From contig JAJEKV010000063.1 of assembly GCA_021234155.1 (NCBI GenBank), positions 1,584,947 to 1,648,946 of the forward strand: a stretch of DNA of 64,000 nucleotides. The letters are read 5' to 3'. Shown one piece after another: positions 45,880 through 57,748 of the stretch; position 1 is the stretch's first letter, and each line of letters opens with the position of its first letter. The notes under the pieces were generated by a model. That model searched no databases. It saw only the letters and a program-made list of their open reading frames with translations, and had not been told where the DNA came from. Made by a program: the position numbers and the translations under genes. This DNA is from Isoetes taiwanensis. Taxonomy: Eukaryota > Streptophyta > Lycopodiopsida > Isoetales > Isoetaceae.

Positions 45880-46640
45880 AGGGGAGAAGCAATGGACGGT
45901 GAGGATGAGACGTGAAAGAAAGATCGGATGTGACGGATGGCAAAGGACACCCATTAATGTGCGCGGGCGTGGAAAGAAGGAATGGCATTCAATGCTGGCA
46001 ACTCGAAGTGGGATATCATTAAAAGGAATGTGTCAGAAGGTACCATTGCTAGATATGCGGCGGGAGAACAGATTCTCCTTTTAGAAACAGCCTTGCATTG
46101 CAAACACGTTGGCGATTTGTGTGATTGGTCCACGTCGACAAGGAGGTCCTCAGTTGGCTATATAAGACGAACCGAGGGAAACGAAGGCATCCGATGGCGC
46201 CGGATGGCCGCCTGGCTGGCTTGAACGAAGATTGCACCATGCCGAATTTAACCGCCGAGTGGATCACTTGTAAGATGAATTGTTCGATCTCGGGCGCTGC
46301 CACAACCGCGGTATTCGCATGGACGGCCGGGTGTGCCGGGATGGCTGAACATCCCGACCCGAAGACCAACGGGATGGAGGTGGTTCTGCATGTGCGCACC
46401 TTCGCTGGGATCCGGAGCAGAACCTCTACCATCTCCTCCGCATCACCTCTGCTCCGAACCCGGAGTAGAGGGTTTTTCCTCTTAGGACTTAGTAGATAGG
46501 GCTCTGAGCCCGTTTTTGTATATAGGGCAGTGCCCATAGCGGAAGTAGCTGGGCTGCGCCCACATTTTGTAAAAAAATCTCCACTATAATATAATCTACC
46601 GCCTTTCTAGTCACTTTCGTGGTGTTTGATTCTCGAACCT
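45880..46640 (+). other. possible nested solo LTR or promoter segment
   Basis: Between the extra ORF and the integrase tail, a non-coding stretch has plus-strand LTR-like features: a TATA box CTATATAAG (46158-46166), then a second TATATAGGG near 46520 and an AT-rich CTATAATATAATCTACCG end. Orientation is opposite to the host element. No TG...CA borders or duplication could be fixed, so the nesting is tentative. Confidence 0.35.
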
Positions 46641-46665
46641 GTCTACGCGTGTTGGGATGTTCACT

Positions 46666-48110
46666 TTACGTGTGCTGAAATGCTTTGAGACGAAAACCAT
46701 TAACTAATGTAGGTAATGGAGTGCCATCTAATTCAGCGAGTTGGAAAACACTTGGTCTAACCACTTGAACAATTTGATAAGGGCCAAGCCAACGAAACTT
46801 GAGTTTACCCGGAAAATTTTTGTACCTGGAATCATAAAGAAGAACCAAATCTCCTGGTTTGAATGTTTTTGTCTTCAAACGTTTGTCATGTAAAGATTTT
46901 TGCAACTGTTGTCCATGAAGAACACGAATATAAGCATCCCCGAAGTTCATCCAACTGGTTCTAATTGATAGACCCTTTCTTTGAGAGCATTTGGTGGATT
47001 ATGAGCAAAGAGCTAGTTGAAAACGGAGAGTTGGAAGGATGAATTCAAAGGGCATGAGAGCTTCCGACCATAAACCAATTTAAAAGGAGTGTGACCCAGA
47101 GCAATCTTGAAACAAGTATTGTAGGCCCAAAGAACAAAAGAGGGAAGTTTTGTTCGCTAAATGTGGGGGGAAGCGCCACAAATTTTCTTGAGAATGGTGA
47201 CCGAGTTTTGTTGGTGCTTTCTCGCCAACCCATTGCCTTGAGGATAGTAAGGTGTGCTCTTGTGATGATGTATCAAGAGATAATCCGTCAGCTCTTTGAT
47301 AGTATGATTGATGAAATGAACACCACGTCCCACCAGACTCGGTAGCAAACGGGGCACCCGAATCAGCGTGATAATTTGTTGATAGAGGACTCGAGCCGTG
47401 CTTGCAGCAGGTGTTGTCCGGAAGTGCACAAGCTTCCGCCCATTTGGTGGCGTGAGTCGGTGAGAACTGAATGTATGCACGCAGTGTGCCGCCACGGAGG
47501 ATCTATAGGTCCCACAAAGTCCATTCCCCATTTTTGCCGGGAAGTGGCGTGGCGGCCGGCGCCAAGGGAAGAGCGTCACGGGCCGGGCGCCCCCCACCCG
47601 GCAAGCGTCACACGCTTGGGGTGGGCGTGGAGCATCTCGAAGAGCGTGGGCCAATAATACCGGCAAGAAGGATTTTTGCGTGCGTGGTGTCACCATGAAA
47701 ATGACCACCACCGAGCCCTTGATGAGCTTCTCGAACAATGTCCGGAACTTCATGTGGTAGAACACGGTCGAAGGATGGTGTCCTTACCCTTTTTGTAGAG
47801 ATGTCCGCAACCATGGTGTAGTCACGGACCTCTGGAGAAATTGATGGCGACAGGATTGTCGCCATGGGAGAGAGCCGCCTCATCTTCTCGGGTGGAAGAG
47901 CACCCGCGGAGGAGGCTCGCTGAAAATCATGAAACCAATGTGGTGTTGCCGTGACTAAAAAGAGTTGAGCATCGGGAAGGCGCCCGAGACCCCATTGCGG
48001 GATCATCCGTGTGGATGCGTGAAAGATAATCCGGGAACAACATGAGATTTGCCGCCCTTTATGAACAATTTCAAAAGGAGCAAATTCTGAGAAGAAGGAC
48101 CCAACGAGCA
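46666..48110 (-). pseudogene. gypsy integrase
   Basis: Joins element DNA to the host chromosome. The N-terminal zinc region is near 47780-47700 (HEVPDIVREAHQGLGGGHFH). The core is degenerate near the first Asp (MGNGLCGTY). Then come GVHFINHTIKELTDYL and STPYYPQGNGLARKHQQN. The family has Asp before G-G-xHF and Glu in GLAE; here both are replaced by frame changes. The C-terminal GPY/F module is clear (46950-46666: KFRWLGPYQIVQVVRPSVFQ, LVNGFRLK). Two frames are needed to read it. Inactive as written. Confidence 0.85.
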
Positions 48111-48138
48111 ATGCGGCCCGTGGGCGTGGATTTGTTGA

Positions 48139-49400
48139 TCAAATAGAGAAGTGCTTGGTGGTCCACAAAGAACTTGATTTGACCGCCCAAAAGGTAATGA
48201 CGGAAACGTTGGACACGTAGAAAATGAGACCCAAAGCTTCACGCCCGTGGCGAGAATAGTTGCGCCAGCCAGAATTGAGTTTTAATTTGGCGTGGCGATT
48301 TGGTTTATATGCGCGATCATATTCTTGAGAAAGACGGCTCCAATAGCAAACGCCGGAGACATCGACATGAACGCGGAAAGGGCTTGTCCCATTGAGGAGG
48401 AACAAGAACCGGTGCCTCGAGTAAGCAAAAGCTTCATTTGTTGGAAAAGCGACTTCCTGGGAATTCAAGCCCAGTGGATTAGATCACCCGTGAGTTTATG
48501 AATGGGATCTGCAATGGCTGCCATCCGTATGAAGGTGGAGTAATAATTGACCTTTCCCGTGAAAGAGCGTGTCTCTTTGATATTGGCTGGTGCTTGAGCT
48601 TTGAGCACACAACCGATTTTGGCGGGGATCGGTGGTGATTCTCGCCAGTCGACAACATGGCCCTAACAGAACACCGTATGACGCGAAAAGGTGCATTTCT
48701 CAGGATTGAGACTAATCTGGGACTCATCACATTTCGAAGACGAGTTCCAATTTATCCAAATGGTCAGCCATGGAACCTGAGGCGAGAAGTCATCTTGAAA
48801 AATTTGTAAGAAGGGATTTTCCTTCATGAAATCATGAAAAAGCGAGAGCATGATGCGTTGAAATGTTGAAGGAGAGTTGGATAATCCAAAAGGAACCACC
48901 TTGTAGGCAAAAAGTGCTTACGGGGTGGTGAAAGTGGTCTTGAGTTGATCAGATTCTTTGATGGAGATCGACCGTAGCCGAGAAACCATCCATAAAGGAG
49001 TACATCTCATGTCCAAACCACTTCTTCCGAACTTGGTCTGTGAAGGAAGTGGAAAATGATCACGCCCGTGGCGATTGAGTTTCCGATAGTCTACGCACGC
49101 CGGATCTTACCATTGTGCTTAAGGGCAATGACGATAGGGCTCACCCATTCGAATGTTTGACCTCATAGATCAAACCTGCAAAGAAGGAGTTTGTCAATTT
49201 CCGCCTTGACGCCGATCACGGTAATTAGGGTTGAGCACATCGCCTTGTTGTTAATCGGGTCGTGCATCAGATTTGGTAGGAATGGTGAGTTCCCCCAAGC
49301 TTTTGTTGATTCCCCGAAGATCTTTGTAACTCCAGGCGAAAATGTGTTTGAATTTTTTGAACAGCGTGACGGCCCTGTGACGATAAGGAGCCGGAAGGTT
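48139..49400 (-). pseudogene. gypsy reverse transcriptase and RNase H
   Basis: RT starts near 49360 (FKKFKHIFAWSYKDLRGIN). The finger and palm part has MVPFGLSNSPSTFQRIM (48899-48849) and the catalytic FQDD at about 48789-48800, where the usual motif is Y/F-x-DD. RNase H follows (48468-48139: FRVHVDVSGVCYWSRLSQE, YSRHGREALGLIFY, SSLWTTKHFSI). Frame changes occur between modules. Copies element RNA into DNA in the particle when intact. Confidence 0.85.
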
Positions 49401-50103
49401 TGCAAAGAATGCGACGGGTTGATTGTTGCCAACATCCACGATTTCGACTTCTGAGTCTGAATATGAGGTATAACTTCCAGTACCTCGGACAATGTGTGCA
49501 GGAGGTTGGAGCATAACCGGATGCGTGGCACTTTGCGTAGTGAAAAAGAGAGGTTGCTCAGTGTCATCTAGCAGTGGTTGCTTCATGACGGCGTGTACAT
49601 CAACAGGAGTTGCAGAAGTGTCAGCGTCTGAAAAGTGATCTACGCGTTGGATTCGATTGCAAGGAGCCAGGTAGGGGTCAAGCAAGGCAGCCACGTACCG
49701 GTCGATCAAGAGTCATTTCTCCCCAAGGATCAGCATATTGAGGGGTAGGATGACAGAGGCGACGCCGCAGGGGAGCTGAACTTGATAAATATTCGGCGTC
49801 TTGTAATCGATTGTCCGAGAGAGGGTTCCGCATTGTCACCGTAAAATGATCCCGCTCGCTTGCAAGTCCATGGTGGCATTGAGATGACCGTCTCAGGATG
49901 ACTAAGCGGTCCGCGGGCCCAAGAATGGATACTCTTTGCCTGGCGGAGAAAGGGTCTTCCCACCAGCATTTCATAGTCACCTGGATCTTCGCCAGCTTTC
50001 CAAACTCCAAATTCCATGGGAAAGCGGAGATCACCAATGTTGATGTGAAGAATAGGTGTGACGCTTTGAGGTCTCGTGGATATGGCCATTTGCCAATTTG
50101 ATG

Positions 50104-50547
50104 TCATATGGGGGCACGAAAGAGTTGTGTGATGCCCATTTGTTTGCGGAGTTTATCCGTGATGAGATTGACCGCACTACCTCCATCGATTTGAACATGG
50201 TTGACTTTGATTTCCCACCGTTGCATGGACCGTGGGTGTAGAGGTAGCCACGCCCCAACTAAAAGCAGGTTGGTAGTGGTAACTGGTCCTTGAGAGCAGA
50301 CGTTTTTTAAAATGGTAGCCAAGCTTAAAGGAATTTTGATCTTGGCAAGCTCCTCTTGGAGTTCGAGAGGTACATGAGAAAAAAGGATCTGGCCGGGTTC
50401 CATCGGTGCGGGAGTGCGTGGCGGGGAAGCAAAGAACTTTGAGTAAGTCAACCTCGGCTGCAATATTGGGATATGTCCGAGAGCGTGGAGGTTGAGATGT
50501 TGAAGGTGGATCTTGTCTTTGTTGAGCTCGAGTGGTGGCATGAACAT
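50104..50547 (-). pseudogene. gypsy aspartic protease region
   Basis: The active-site motif IDGGSAVNLIT is at 50157-50190 (DGGS 50176-50187), followed by a Leu-rich helix. Retropepsins of plant gypsy elements often carry DGGS instead of DTGA. The upstream part is a Pro-rich linker. Confidence 0.8.
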
Positions 50548-50922
50548 TTGCCAATGTGCGGCCTTGGCCAGCTTGCATGAGATTCAAAATGCTTTGGCGA
50601 ACTTTGGGCATGACATTTGGCATGAGCTTTTCTAAGTCGGTGCAAAGTGAACCTTTTTTCGATCCTCATGAGGAAGGGTGTCAACCGCAAAGGCGGGGTT
50701 GCGTGTCCTTGAATAATAGTCAAGGGGCGATGATTGGTTGATGCAGCGTGAAACTAGACCAACCCAATTTGACTTTGTCTGGGGAGGATTAAGTGCACGA
50801 AAAATTTCCTCTTGGGCTTGTTGATCCGGTGAGGTTGATTTTCTTGGAGCTGGTTGATAAGCGTGATTGCCGAGGCGCTCTTGGGGGCTTCTTAAGAACC
50901 TGGTCGCGGGCCTTGTTTGCCA

Positions 50923-52520
50923 TTAGCTAGCCAGAGTTGGTAAGCCGTGAGGCGGACCGATGTGGTCCGATTGGTACCAGAAGTCGCACTGAACACATGG
51001 AAGTTGAGGGCATTTGTGGTGGTATGACCCCATTCTTGACGATTGATAGCACCGAGGCTTTAGAAGGATCAAAGGAGGGCGTTGGTTGGATCCCCGTGGT
51101 TGGTCCTGTTGGCGATAGAGTTGCGTGGGCTGCTTTTTGAAGAGGTGGCTGGCGATAGTGCGATTGTGGCTGAGGTGTGGTTTGCACTTGATAAACCATT
51201 TTGTTGCGGAACGGTGTGGGATGAGTGCGAGTGCACTCTTAGGCGGGCATGATTGCACATGTTGCATCGCTTTGCAATGAGGCGGGCCATTGGTGGAGTT
51301 GCACTCATTGGCCAAATGGCCTTGATATTTGCAAATATGGCACCGATTTGACCTAGGCTGTGGATTAGCGTGTTGAATTTGAAACGGCCGTTTGTGGAAC
51401 CATGGCGGGTGGAATGAGCGGGAGCTCTTGAAGAGCCGCGCTCGGAGGAAACATTGTGAGTGATTGACAAGGTCGATAGCCTGCTCCAAAGTTTTTGGGA
51501 CGCAGTATTGATCATGAGTCGAATAGCGGAGGAAGTCCTTGGAGAAACCGGACCAAAATCTGCTCGCGGTAGGGTACTCCTTGAGCTTGCTTAGCGAGAA
51601 TGTGAAGTCGATCCATAAAATCCGAGGCGGACTCAAGTGGGCTCTTGTTGAAGTTCATTGAGTTGCTTGAGATGAAGTTGATCATCATCCGTGGTCCCGT
51701 AATGAGAGAAAAGCAATCGCATTTCGGACCCGATCTTGTTTCCAATGGCTTTTGTTGGACATGAGCCATTGATGAGGAGAGCCCGCAGTTGTGGTGGAAA
51801 AGATGTGAAATTTCAGTTGAGGTTGCGGCGTGCCCATTTAGGACAGCTAGAGCCTCAAATTCTTCCATGTGGGCCGAGCACTTTGGTCTAGCGGTTTGCC
51901 TTCGTGTTGCCAAAGGTGGGATAAGTCGGGCCAGAGTCCGAAGGTAGATGTGAAAGTCTTTGGGCTGGACGGGAACGGGATAGTGAGGATATTGAGGTTG
52001 AGGTGGATGTGGCATTGTGCCCAGCGGACCACGATGAAGGGGATTGCGGTTGAGAAACCAAGTAGCGGAGCATTGGTTTTGAGATCGTAAGGTTGTAAAC
52101 AAAGGAAAAGGGGAAACGAGGGAAAGGATATTCCGGCGGCGCAAAGGAGACATGTGGATAGCCATGCCCACCCGGGGAGATGATGGTGGGGCGAAGAGGC
52201 GTATGGCACGAAGAATGATGGATGTAGGCATGTTCGGGGGTATGAAAGTCACGGTTGAGAAGGTTGAGCGGATAAGGCTCTTGATAGTGATGAGGGGACT
52301 GAGGTTGTGAGCAATGTTTGCACGCTTGGGGCGGGGAACTGGGACGAGACTGGACACGAGGGGTGGGTGGCGCGGACTGAGCCCGAGACCGAAGATGGCC
52401 TCCCTCTATGTCATAAGCAGATCCATACATGTCGCGAACAGTTTCCCGACGCTGATGGCGCTCCAAGCGAGATGCCGTCTGAGAAAGGAGTTCTTCTGGC
52501 GTGAAATTGCGGACAGACAT
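50923..52520 (-). pseudogene. gypsy gag (capsid, CCHC zinc knuckle)
   Basis: Starts MSVRNFTPEELLSQTASRLE at 52520. A Pro/Ser/His-rich region follows, then the capsid-like part (FMDRLHILAKQAQGVPYREQ, ILVRFLQGLPPLFDS) in a second frame. A third frame holds the nucleic-acid-binding knuckle CHICKYQGHLANEC (51301-51342, C-x2-C-x4-H-x4-C). At least two frameshifts separate the parts. Confidence 0.85.
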
Positions 52521-52564
52521 GGCGACAGAAGAAAGTAGGAGAAAATCAGACCAGCGTGGCGCGT

Positions 52565-53150
52565 TGTTTGGGGTCAGGTTCGAACTCCTGGAAGACAGCC
52601 CTGTGAGGACCCGTGGATCTAACGGGGAGAGTCCGAGGGGACTATGTCACGCGGGATTTCTTTGAAAAAGAGAAGAAAAAGAAGAGAACAGAACAAATGA
52701 GAGAAAGATGATAAGCTTCCTTGATATCAATGATGAAAATACATGAGCTCTCGCAATAGAGAGAAAACTGAAGGGAGACAAGACTCAAAACTCATCTAAA
52801 AACTTATGAGCTAACTCTACTCATATATATAGTACAATGGCCTTGGGCCCAATATAGACACTCTGACTGATCTCGGTGCCGACTCCTGGAAGGAGGCCTG
52901 ATTTGTAGGTATATTGGCGGTGCCTCTTGAAGTGCCTAGAATCACGCTGACGCTGACGCGGGCGGTGACGGGCCGTCACTTGTCTGAGCGGCGCCTCTTG
53001 TTGACAGCCAAAGGCTTTGACTGCGTGGCCTGCTGCTTAGTCTTCTGCGGAGGCTTGGATGTCTGACCCGTGGTTGACTGAGGATCTTTGAGCTTGACCT
53101 GGTCTGACGTATGCATGAATAGTCCTGTACCAGGAGGCACAGGACTAACA
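52565..53150 (-). repeat. 5' LTR (right)
   Basis: 586 bp. Read on the minus strand it starts TGTTAGTCCTGTGCC and ends ...GACCCCAAACA. A primer-binding site just inside (below 52565) is not clearly matched to a tRNA; TGGTCTGA about 12 bp in is the only candidate. Confidence 0.9.
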
Positions 53151-53155
53151 GCAGG
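53151..53155. repeat. target-site duplication (right), GCAGG
   Basis: Matches 42090-42094 exactly. Confidence 0.85.
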
Positions 53156-53967
53156 AACAAAGGTATATACATGTAACCAACAATGCGGACTACAATTACC
53201 TAAAGCAGTATCTCAACGCACACTTTCTAAGTAAGCATTGGAATGCTAGAGCTTTGGAGCTGGTGAAGATAGCACACTACAATCTTATTTTTTATTGGAA
53301 CGTTTTTTTTCTTCCCCAACCATTTGGATCCAATTCTTAGTTATCCTTGATCTGTAGTGGTCTGAAGCCTGTGAGACCGATAGTTCCTAGGTTAAGATTC
53401 TCTAGAGTAGTTATTTTTGCTGTCCCTGTAGTAAATTTAGTTCGATTCTTATAGACAGAGCGCCCAATGGAGTGATACCCAATTTTTTTAATAGGTGGTT
53501 TGGCAAGTATGTTTTTTAATAGGTGGTTTGGCTATGGCAAGTATGTTTTTTAATAGGTGGTTTGGCAAGTATGTTTTTTAATAGGTGGTTTGGCTATGGC
53601 GATCTATAGCGACCTATTTTCCAGAACCTTATTGGGCAACACTATGACAGGGCTTTGAACAACGTGAACATCATTTAACCAAGGTTGTTGATATGAAACT
53701 CAATGATGTTGTCTTCTAATAAACAATAGAGAACACGTGCTAATTGGCCAAAACTGTAATTGACAGGCCTTTGGAGCCACAATGGAGGCAATATAGAAAG
53801 AACTAGTAAACGTGCGCCTAATGTTGCCGCGCTAATGTCCTTACTTGTGATTTTACTTGCCGTTTAATGTCAAGATGTTGCAACTTTGGACTAACACAAC
53901 ATGGTTCATGCTTGCAAGAATATAGTATATATGTTTACATAATGAAGTAATCCAATCATGCCAAAAT
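53156..53967. other. no gene; tandem array inside
   Basis: Contains the 53486-53600 array. No gene signature. Confidence 0.5.
53486..53600 (+). repeat. tandem array of TTTTTTAATAGGTGGTTTGGC units
   Basis: Four units alternate between about 31 and 37 bp; the longer form carries an extra TATGG before CAAGTATG. Confidence 0.9.
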
Positions 53968-55044
53968 ATGACTTTGAACTATGATTTAAGCCACTTCACC
54001 CTCCGGCCATGGAGGGCAACCCTCCGTGCGCAGCACCTTGTTTCCTTCGCTTTGGCTTTAACATGAAAACACAGAAAAAACTCGTTAAGTCCACGAAAAC
54101 ACCGTGTATTTTATTTAGTTCAAACGTGACTGTGGATGATATTTAAGACGCTCAATTGCCACATGCCACCTTAGACATGGCATTGCAACCCATAAAAGAA
54201 AAACCTTCAACATCTATTTAATGAATGAACACTCATGGATGGTTCTTAATCAAAGACCGGGCTCAAGTATGCTCACTTCTTGTCAAAGTTAGAATCTTAT
54301 GGTCCTTGTCGTGCCAAAGGCATTCTTCCTCGATGTACCAGATTCACGATGCATGTCACATACATTAGATTGCTACGTGATCCAAAATTTGAAATAAAGT
54401 AAGTGAACATGTAGTCCAACAAATAAAATAAGAGCACAACAAGACTGGGCTCACCAGTGATGCTTGAGGAAATTACTCATCCTTTACTTAAGAACAACAA
54501 GGTACAGAATTCTTCAAATGATTTAAGATACATTCATCATTCAAGAGAAGGAGATAATTTATAAATTGCATTCATGAGATTCTAGAAATGCAATGCCTCA
54601 CAAATAATAGAATAGTGAAGCAGGATTATATTCAATAGTTTTCAGATCTTCATAACAAAATATCCATTGAACTTATCTCTTCTGGTTTACTCTAACTGCA
54701 CTGCTCTGGAATGATCTGCATTGATTCCGGATGTCCGCCATGCTGGTCTGCTCCGCACCAAATCCATGGCTCCTTGTCGGATCCGGAATCTCCCTTCTCT
54801 GGTCGGCCTTCCTCTCTGATATATCTGCCCCTTCCAACATGGCTGCCTCAATTGCCTCCCTTCGTGCCTTCGGGCTTTTTTCATTCAAAAGGGCCTTTTG
54901 CTCCTTGCCCTTAGATCAAACATTTTCCAATCTTAACCCTTAAATTAAATAACCATACTTTCCTTAACTAACAAGGTGCTGCGCACGGAGGGTTGCCCTC
55001 CGTGTCTTGAGGGTGAAGTCGCTTAAATCATACTTCAAAGTCAT
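53968..55044. mobile_element. non-autonomous inverted-repeat DNA element, ~1.08 kb
   Basis: The terminal arms (53968-54042 and 54970-55044) are reverse complements over about 75 bp with few mismatches. They share ATGACTTTGAA, ATGATTTAAGC, ACTTCACCCT, GGAGGGCAACCCTCCGTGCG and CAGCACCTTGTT. No transposase motif lies between them. Internally, a minus-strand frame of about 80 codons (54888-54673: SPKARREAIEAAMLEGADIS...) has gene-like composition and might be captured exon sequence. No target duplication could be fixed. Confidence 0.8.
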
Positions 55045-56058
55045 TACTCATTCATTTACATAAAAAATTTGTTCTTACTTGAGCCATCCATCTATTTGCC
55101 CACACATGTTTGCCAGTAATGCTACTTATTTTGTTTATCATATACATGGAATAAGATCATGCATAAACATGCAATGGATATTCCATACTACATACTGCCC
55201 CAAAACAAAGAAAGAGTTCTCACTTTTTTCGCAACTCTGGCTTAAATCATCGAAGCCATGAATTATATGGCACACACCATCTGTTGTCTAGATTTATATC
55301 ACCTTTTATATAGATTTGTGCACCTTCAATGGTATATGCATTTTTTGAGGTGGATTTCTCCTTCAGAGAATATAATAATAAGAGTTGCAGCATGGAACAG
55401 CGGAAACAAGAATGAAATGAGTCACAACTTTCAGGTGCTTGGAAACAAAGTTATTTTGTTGTACAATATATAATTATAATTGAATGATGGTTGAAAGTTT
55501 CTTTGATTGAACAATTCATATTGTTACATTCCTTTGATACTTTATCAAAAATGTGGCCTATTCTTTTAGTTCCTTGTAAAAAATTTTAAATTGAAGCCAA
55601 AAGACTTGTAGATTTTGTTAAATTGAAGCCAAAAGACTCATCGACAGCTTAAAAAACTTAAGCATTTTGAGGACAATAATGCTTATGCCAATTAGAAATT
55701 CGAAATGGTGAATTGAATGCTTTGAAAAAATGGTAACATTTAAAATGGTGGCAGAGGTATTTTCTTGTTACTTGCTGTGTTGATTAACTCAATGCTTCTC
55801 CTGGCTCTTGAAGAACTTCCAAACTCTTCAATGAATTATGGAAAATTTGGGTCACAACACAAGAGCAAACAATATGGCCACTTTTCTCACATTTACCTGG
55901 AGTATTTATTATTCGCTTTAAAATGCAAGTTAATCCTAATCCAAAATGCTTTCAATAGAATAGCTTGCATGAAATACTAAAAGCTAACACAAAGTTCAAG
56001 TACAATACTATAAATACCTTCTAACACATCCCAGGTATGCAATTAATAAGCAAGGGCA
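55045..56058. other. no recognisable gene
   Basis: AT-rich. Short ORFs only. A short direct repeat (TTAAATTGAAGCCAAAAGACT) occurs at about 55587 and 55619. Confidence 0.5.
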
Positions 56059-57540
56059 TCAAATAGATTTGATGCTAACAAAATCAAATGAAATTCCATT
56101 CTTTTGCAGCCTCTCCTGCAAAAGAGTTAAGACCCCACCTTTAGGAAGACTCTTTCTGGAAGTAAGAACCACAAGAGCAGCCTGTACAAGAGCTATTGGA
56201 GTTGTTACATATCCAATCTCTGGTCCTGTTATTCTTGGCACAATCTGCTGATCTGGCTTCTTCCCAGCTTGGATCTTGCTAGAACCACTAAATCCATTTC
56301 CTACAAACCACATAGAAAAAGATGCATTCTTTACATCCTCCTCAGAAGGTCCATCCTTGGAAAACACTCCAGCTGTAAAAAATTCGAGGTACCAAAGTAA
56401 AAGATCTTTTCCAAGCTTGAAATTTGCCATCAGCAAGAAGAAGGCACCAAAAATGATATAGGCAACAACATGCCAAAGTTTCTTCAGACATACAAAAACC
56501 CCAAAATGAACCGGTTTTAAAGTTTCCCATGCTTTCTCTCTTTTTAATTTTGCATCTTCTTTCTCTTCGTCTTCTTGTGCTGGAAGCCCCTCTGGATATG
56601 CTGCCATAGTTGCCATGGTTCTTCGAACTACAATGGCATCTGCACTTGGCAGTTTTAAAGCCCATGTCCCAGAATTCTCTTCCCAATGTACTAGTGAAAG
56701 TTTCTTCGGACCAGGACCAGGAACCTGCATTGTTTAATCCACATTGATAAGTTTGTGCTCAGCTATAATGTAAAGGATAAATCATCATGCACATTATAGA
56801 TAGATGGATAGTATCTTTGACAAGAACTGCACGACAAATTAACCAACATTCCTAAAATATTTTAAAAGCCCAAATACTTGCGGGTTTCATTTCACCTGTA
56901 AGCTGGGACATCTAGGCCGAGATGCACGTAGTTTTTGTAGCTCTCTTTGCATTGGCAATTCCTAGCACAGGTGACTCATAAGTCCCAATGTTGCCTCGTA
57001 TTCTTCCAGAAGAATGTAGCACTAAGTAAGAATCCACACTGTTGGGCACAGATGGAGGAACCCATTGCCCGGTGTTGAAGATTAAACCCAGCTTCGCAGG
57101 TATACTATCATATCCACACGCAGAAACAACCAGGGAAGCATTTTCTAAAGCCTTGGAATGATATGCAGCTTCCATTCTTTCCATAAACTCAGGCTCCCCA
57201 GTAATGTCCAAATAATCAATCCCTGCCTCCACACAAGCCTTAACCACAGGCTCGCCATAGAGTCTGAAAGGGCCAACACAACTTACCAGAAGACAAGCGG
57301 CAGAGCAAATCCTAAAAAGGGAATCTTGTTTATTTATATCCGCTTAAAAAATGGGAATTTGAGGTGGAGATGTTGATTTGGAGGCCCATTTTAGGGCTTC
57401 TACAAGTTTGCATTCACTACGACCTGCGATCGCTATTTAAACCTGGTTAAACTTGAGGAATACAAGAAGTACATATTTACCGGTGAAACCCGAGGTTCCA
57501 AAGAGATACCTGTGAAACCCGAGGCTCCAAAGAGAAGGGC
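56059..57540 (-). pseudogene. saccharopine-dehydrogenase-like oxidoreductase pseudogene
   Basis: Resembles the plant mitochondrial saccharopine-dehydrogenase-like oxidoreductase (Arabidopsis At5g39410 type), a Rossmann-fold protein of unclear substrate. Exon A (about 57540-56896) reads FGTSGFTGKYV (nucleotide-binding loop), IAIAGRSECKLVEALKW, SCVGPFRLYGEPVV, GIDYLDITGEPEFMERMEAA and VSACGYDSIPAKLGL. The donor is at 56895; exon B (56724-56059) reads TWALKLPSADAIVVRRT, HFGVFVCLKKL, MWFVGNGFSG, GPEIGYVTTPIALVQAALVV and ends near LLQERLQKNGISFDF. Defects: in-frame TAA at 57437-57439 and again in a T-run near 57342; a 1-base frameshift near 56947 before ELQKLRASRP; a 29-bp duplication of the nucleotide-binding loop (57482-57539); and loss of several residues after KGGVLT. 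No start codon context found. Confidence 0.85.
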
Positions 57541-57651
57541 GCCAGAATGAATGAGAGAACCGGTTAGCCGGTTTCCAAACTGGCTGTGCACCAACAACAG
57601 CGACCGCCAATTTACACCCTATAGCAACAAGTTTGGAGCAGTCATAGCATA

Positions 57652-57748
57652 TTTCTGGCATATACTGGCATATACCTGAAATATGCCATAAACCCACATA
57701 AACAAGGGCTTGCCCCCCTAGGGGCAACCCAAAAATACAAATTGTGCA
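57652..57748 (-). repeat. dispersed repeat, partner at 30671-30772
   Basis: Reverse complement shares TTTTTGGGTTGCCCCTAGGG and the GGTATATGCC region with the partner. It sits immediately 5' of the pseudogene start. Confidence 0.75.

Larger units (their letters stand above)
42095..53150 (-). mobile_element. complete Ty3/gypsy LTR retrotransposon, 11,056 bp
   Basis: Two LTRs in direct orientation (42095-42675 and 52565-53150), each TGTTTG...TAACA on the plus strand, flanked by the 5-bp duplication GCAGG. Coding runs on the minus strand: gag with CCHC knuckle, aspartic protease, reverse transcriptase, RNase H, integrase. This PR-RT-RH-IN order defines Ty3/gypsy. A purine tract abuts the 3' LTR. 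Between integrase and the 3' LTR are about 3.9 kb with an additional ORF. All coding parts contain frameshifts. GC content is clearly above that of the flanks. Confidence 0.93.
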
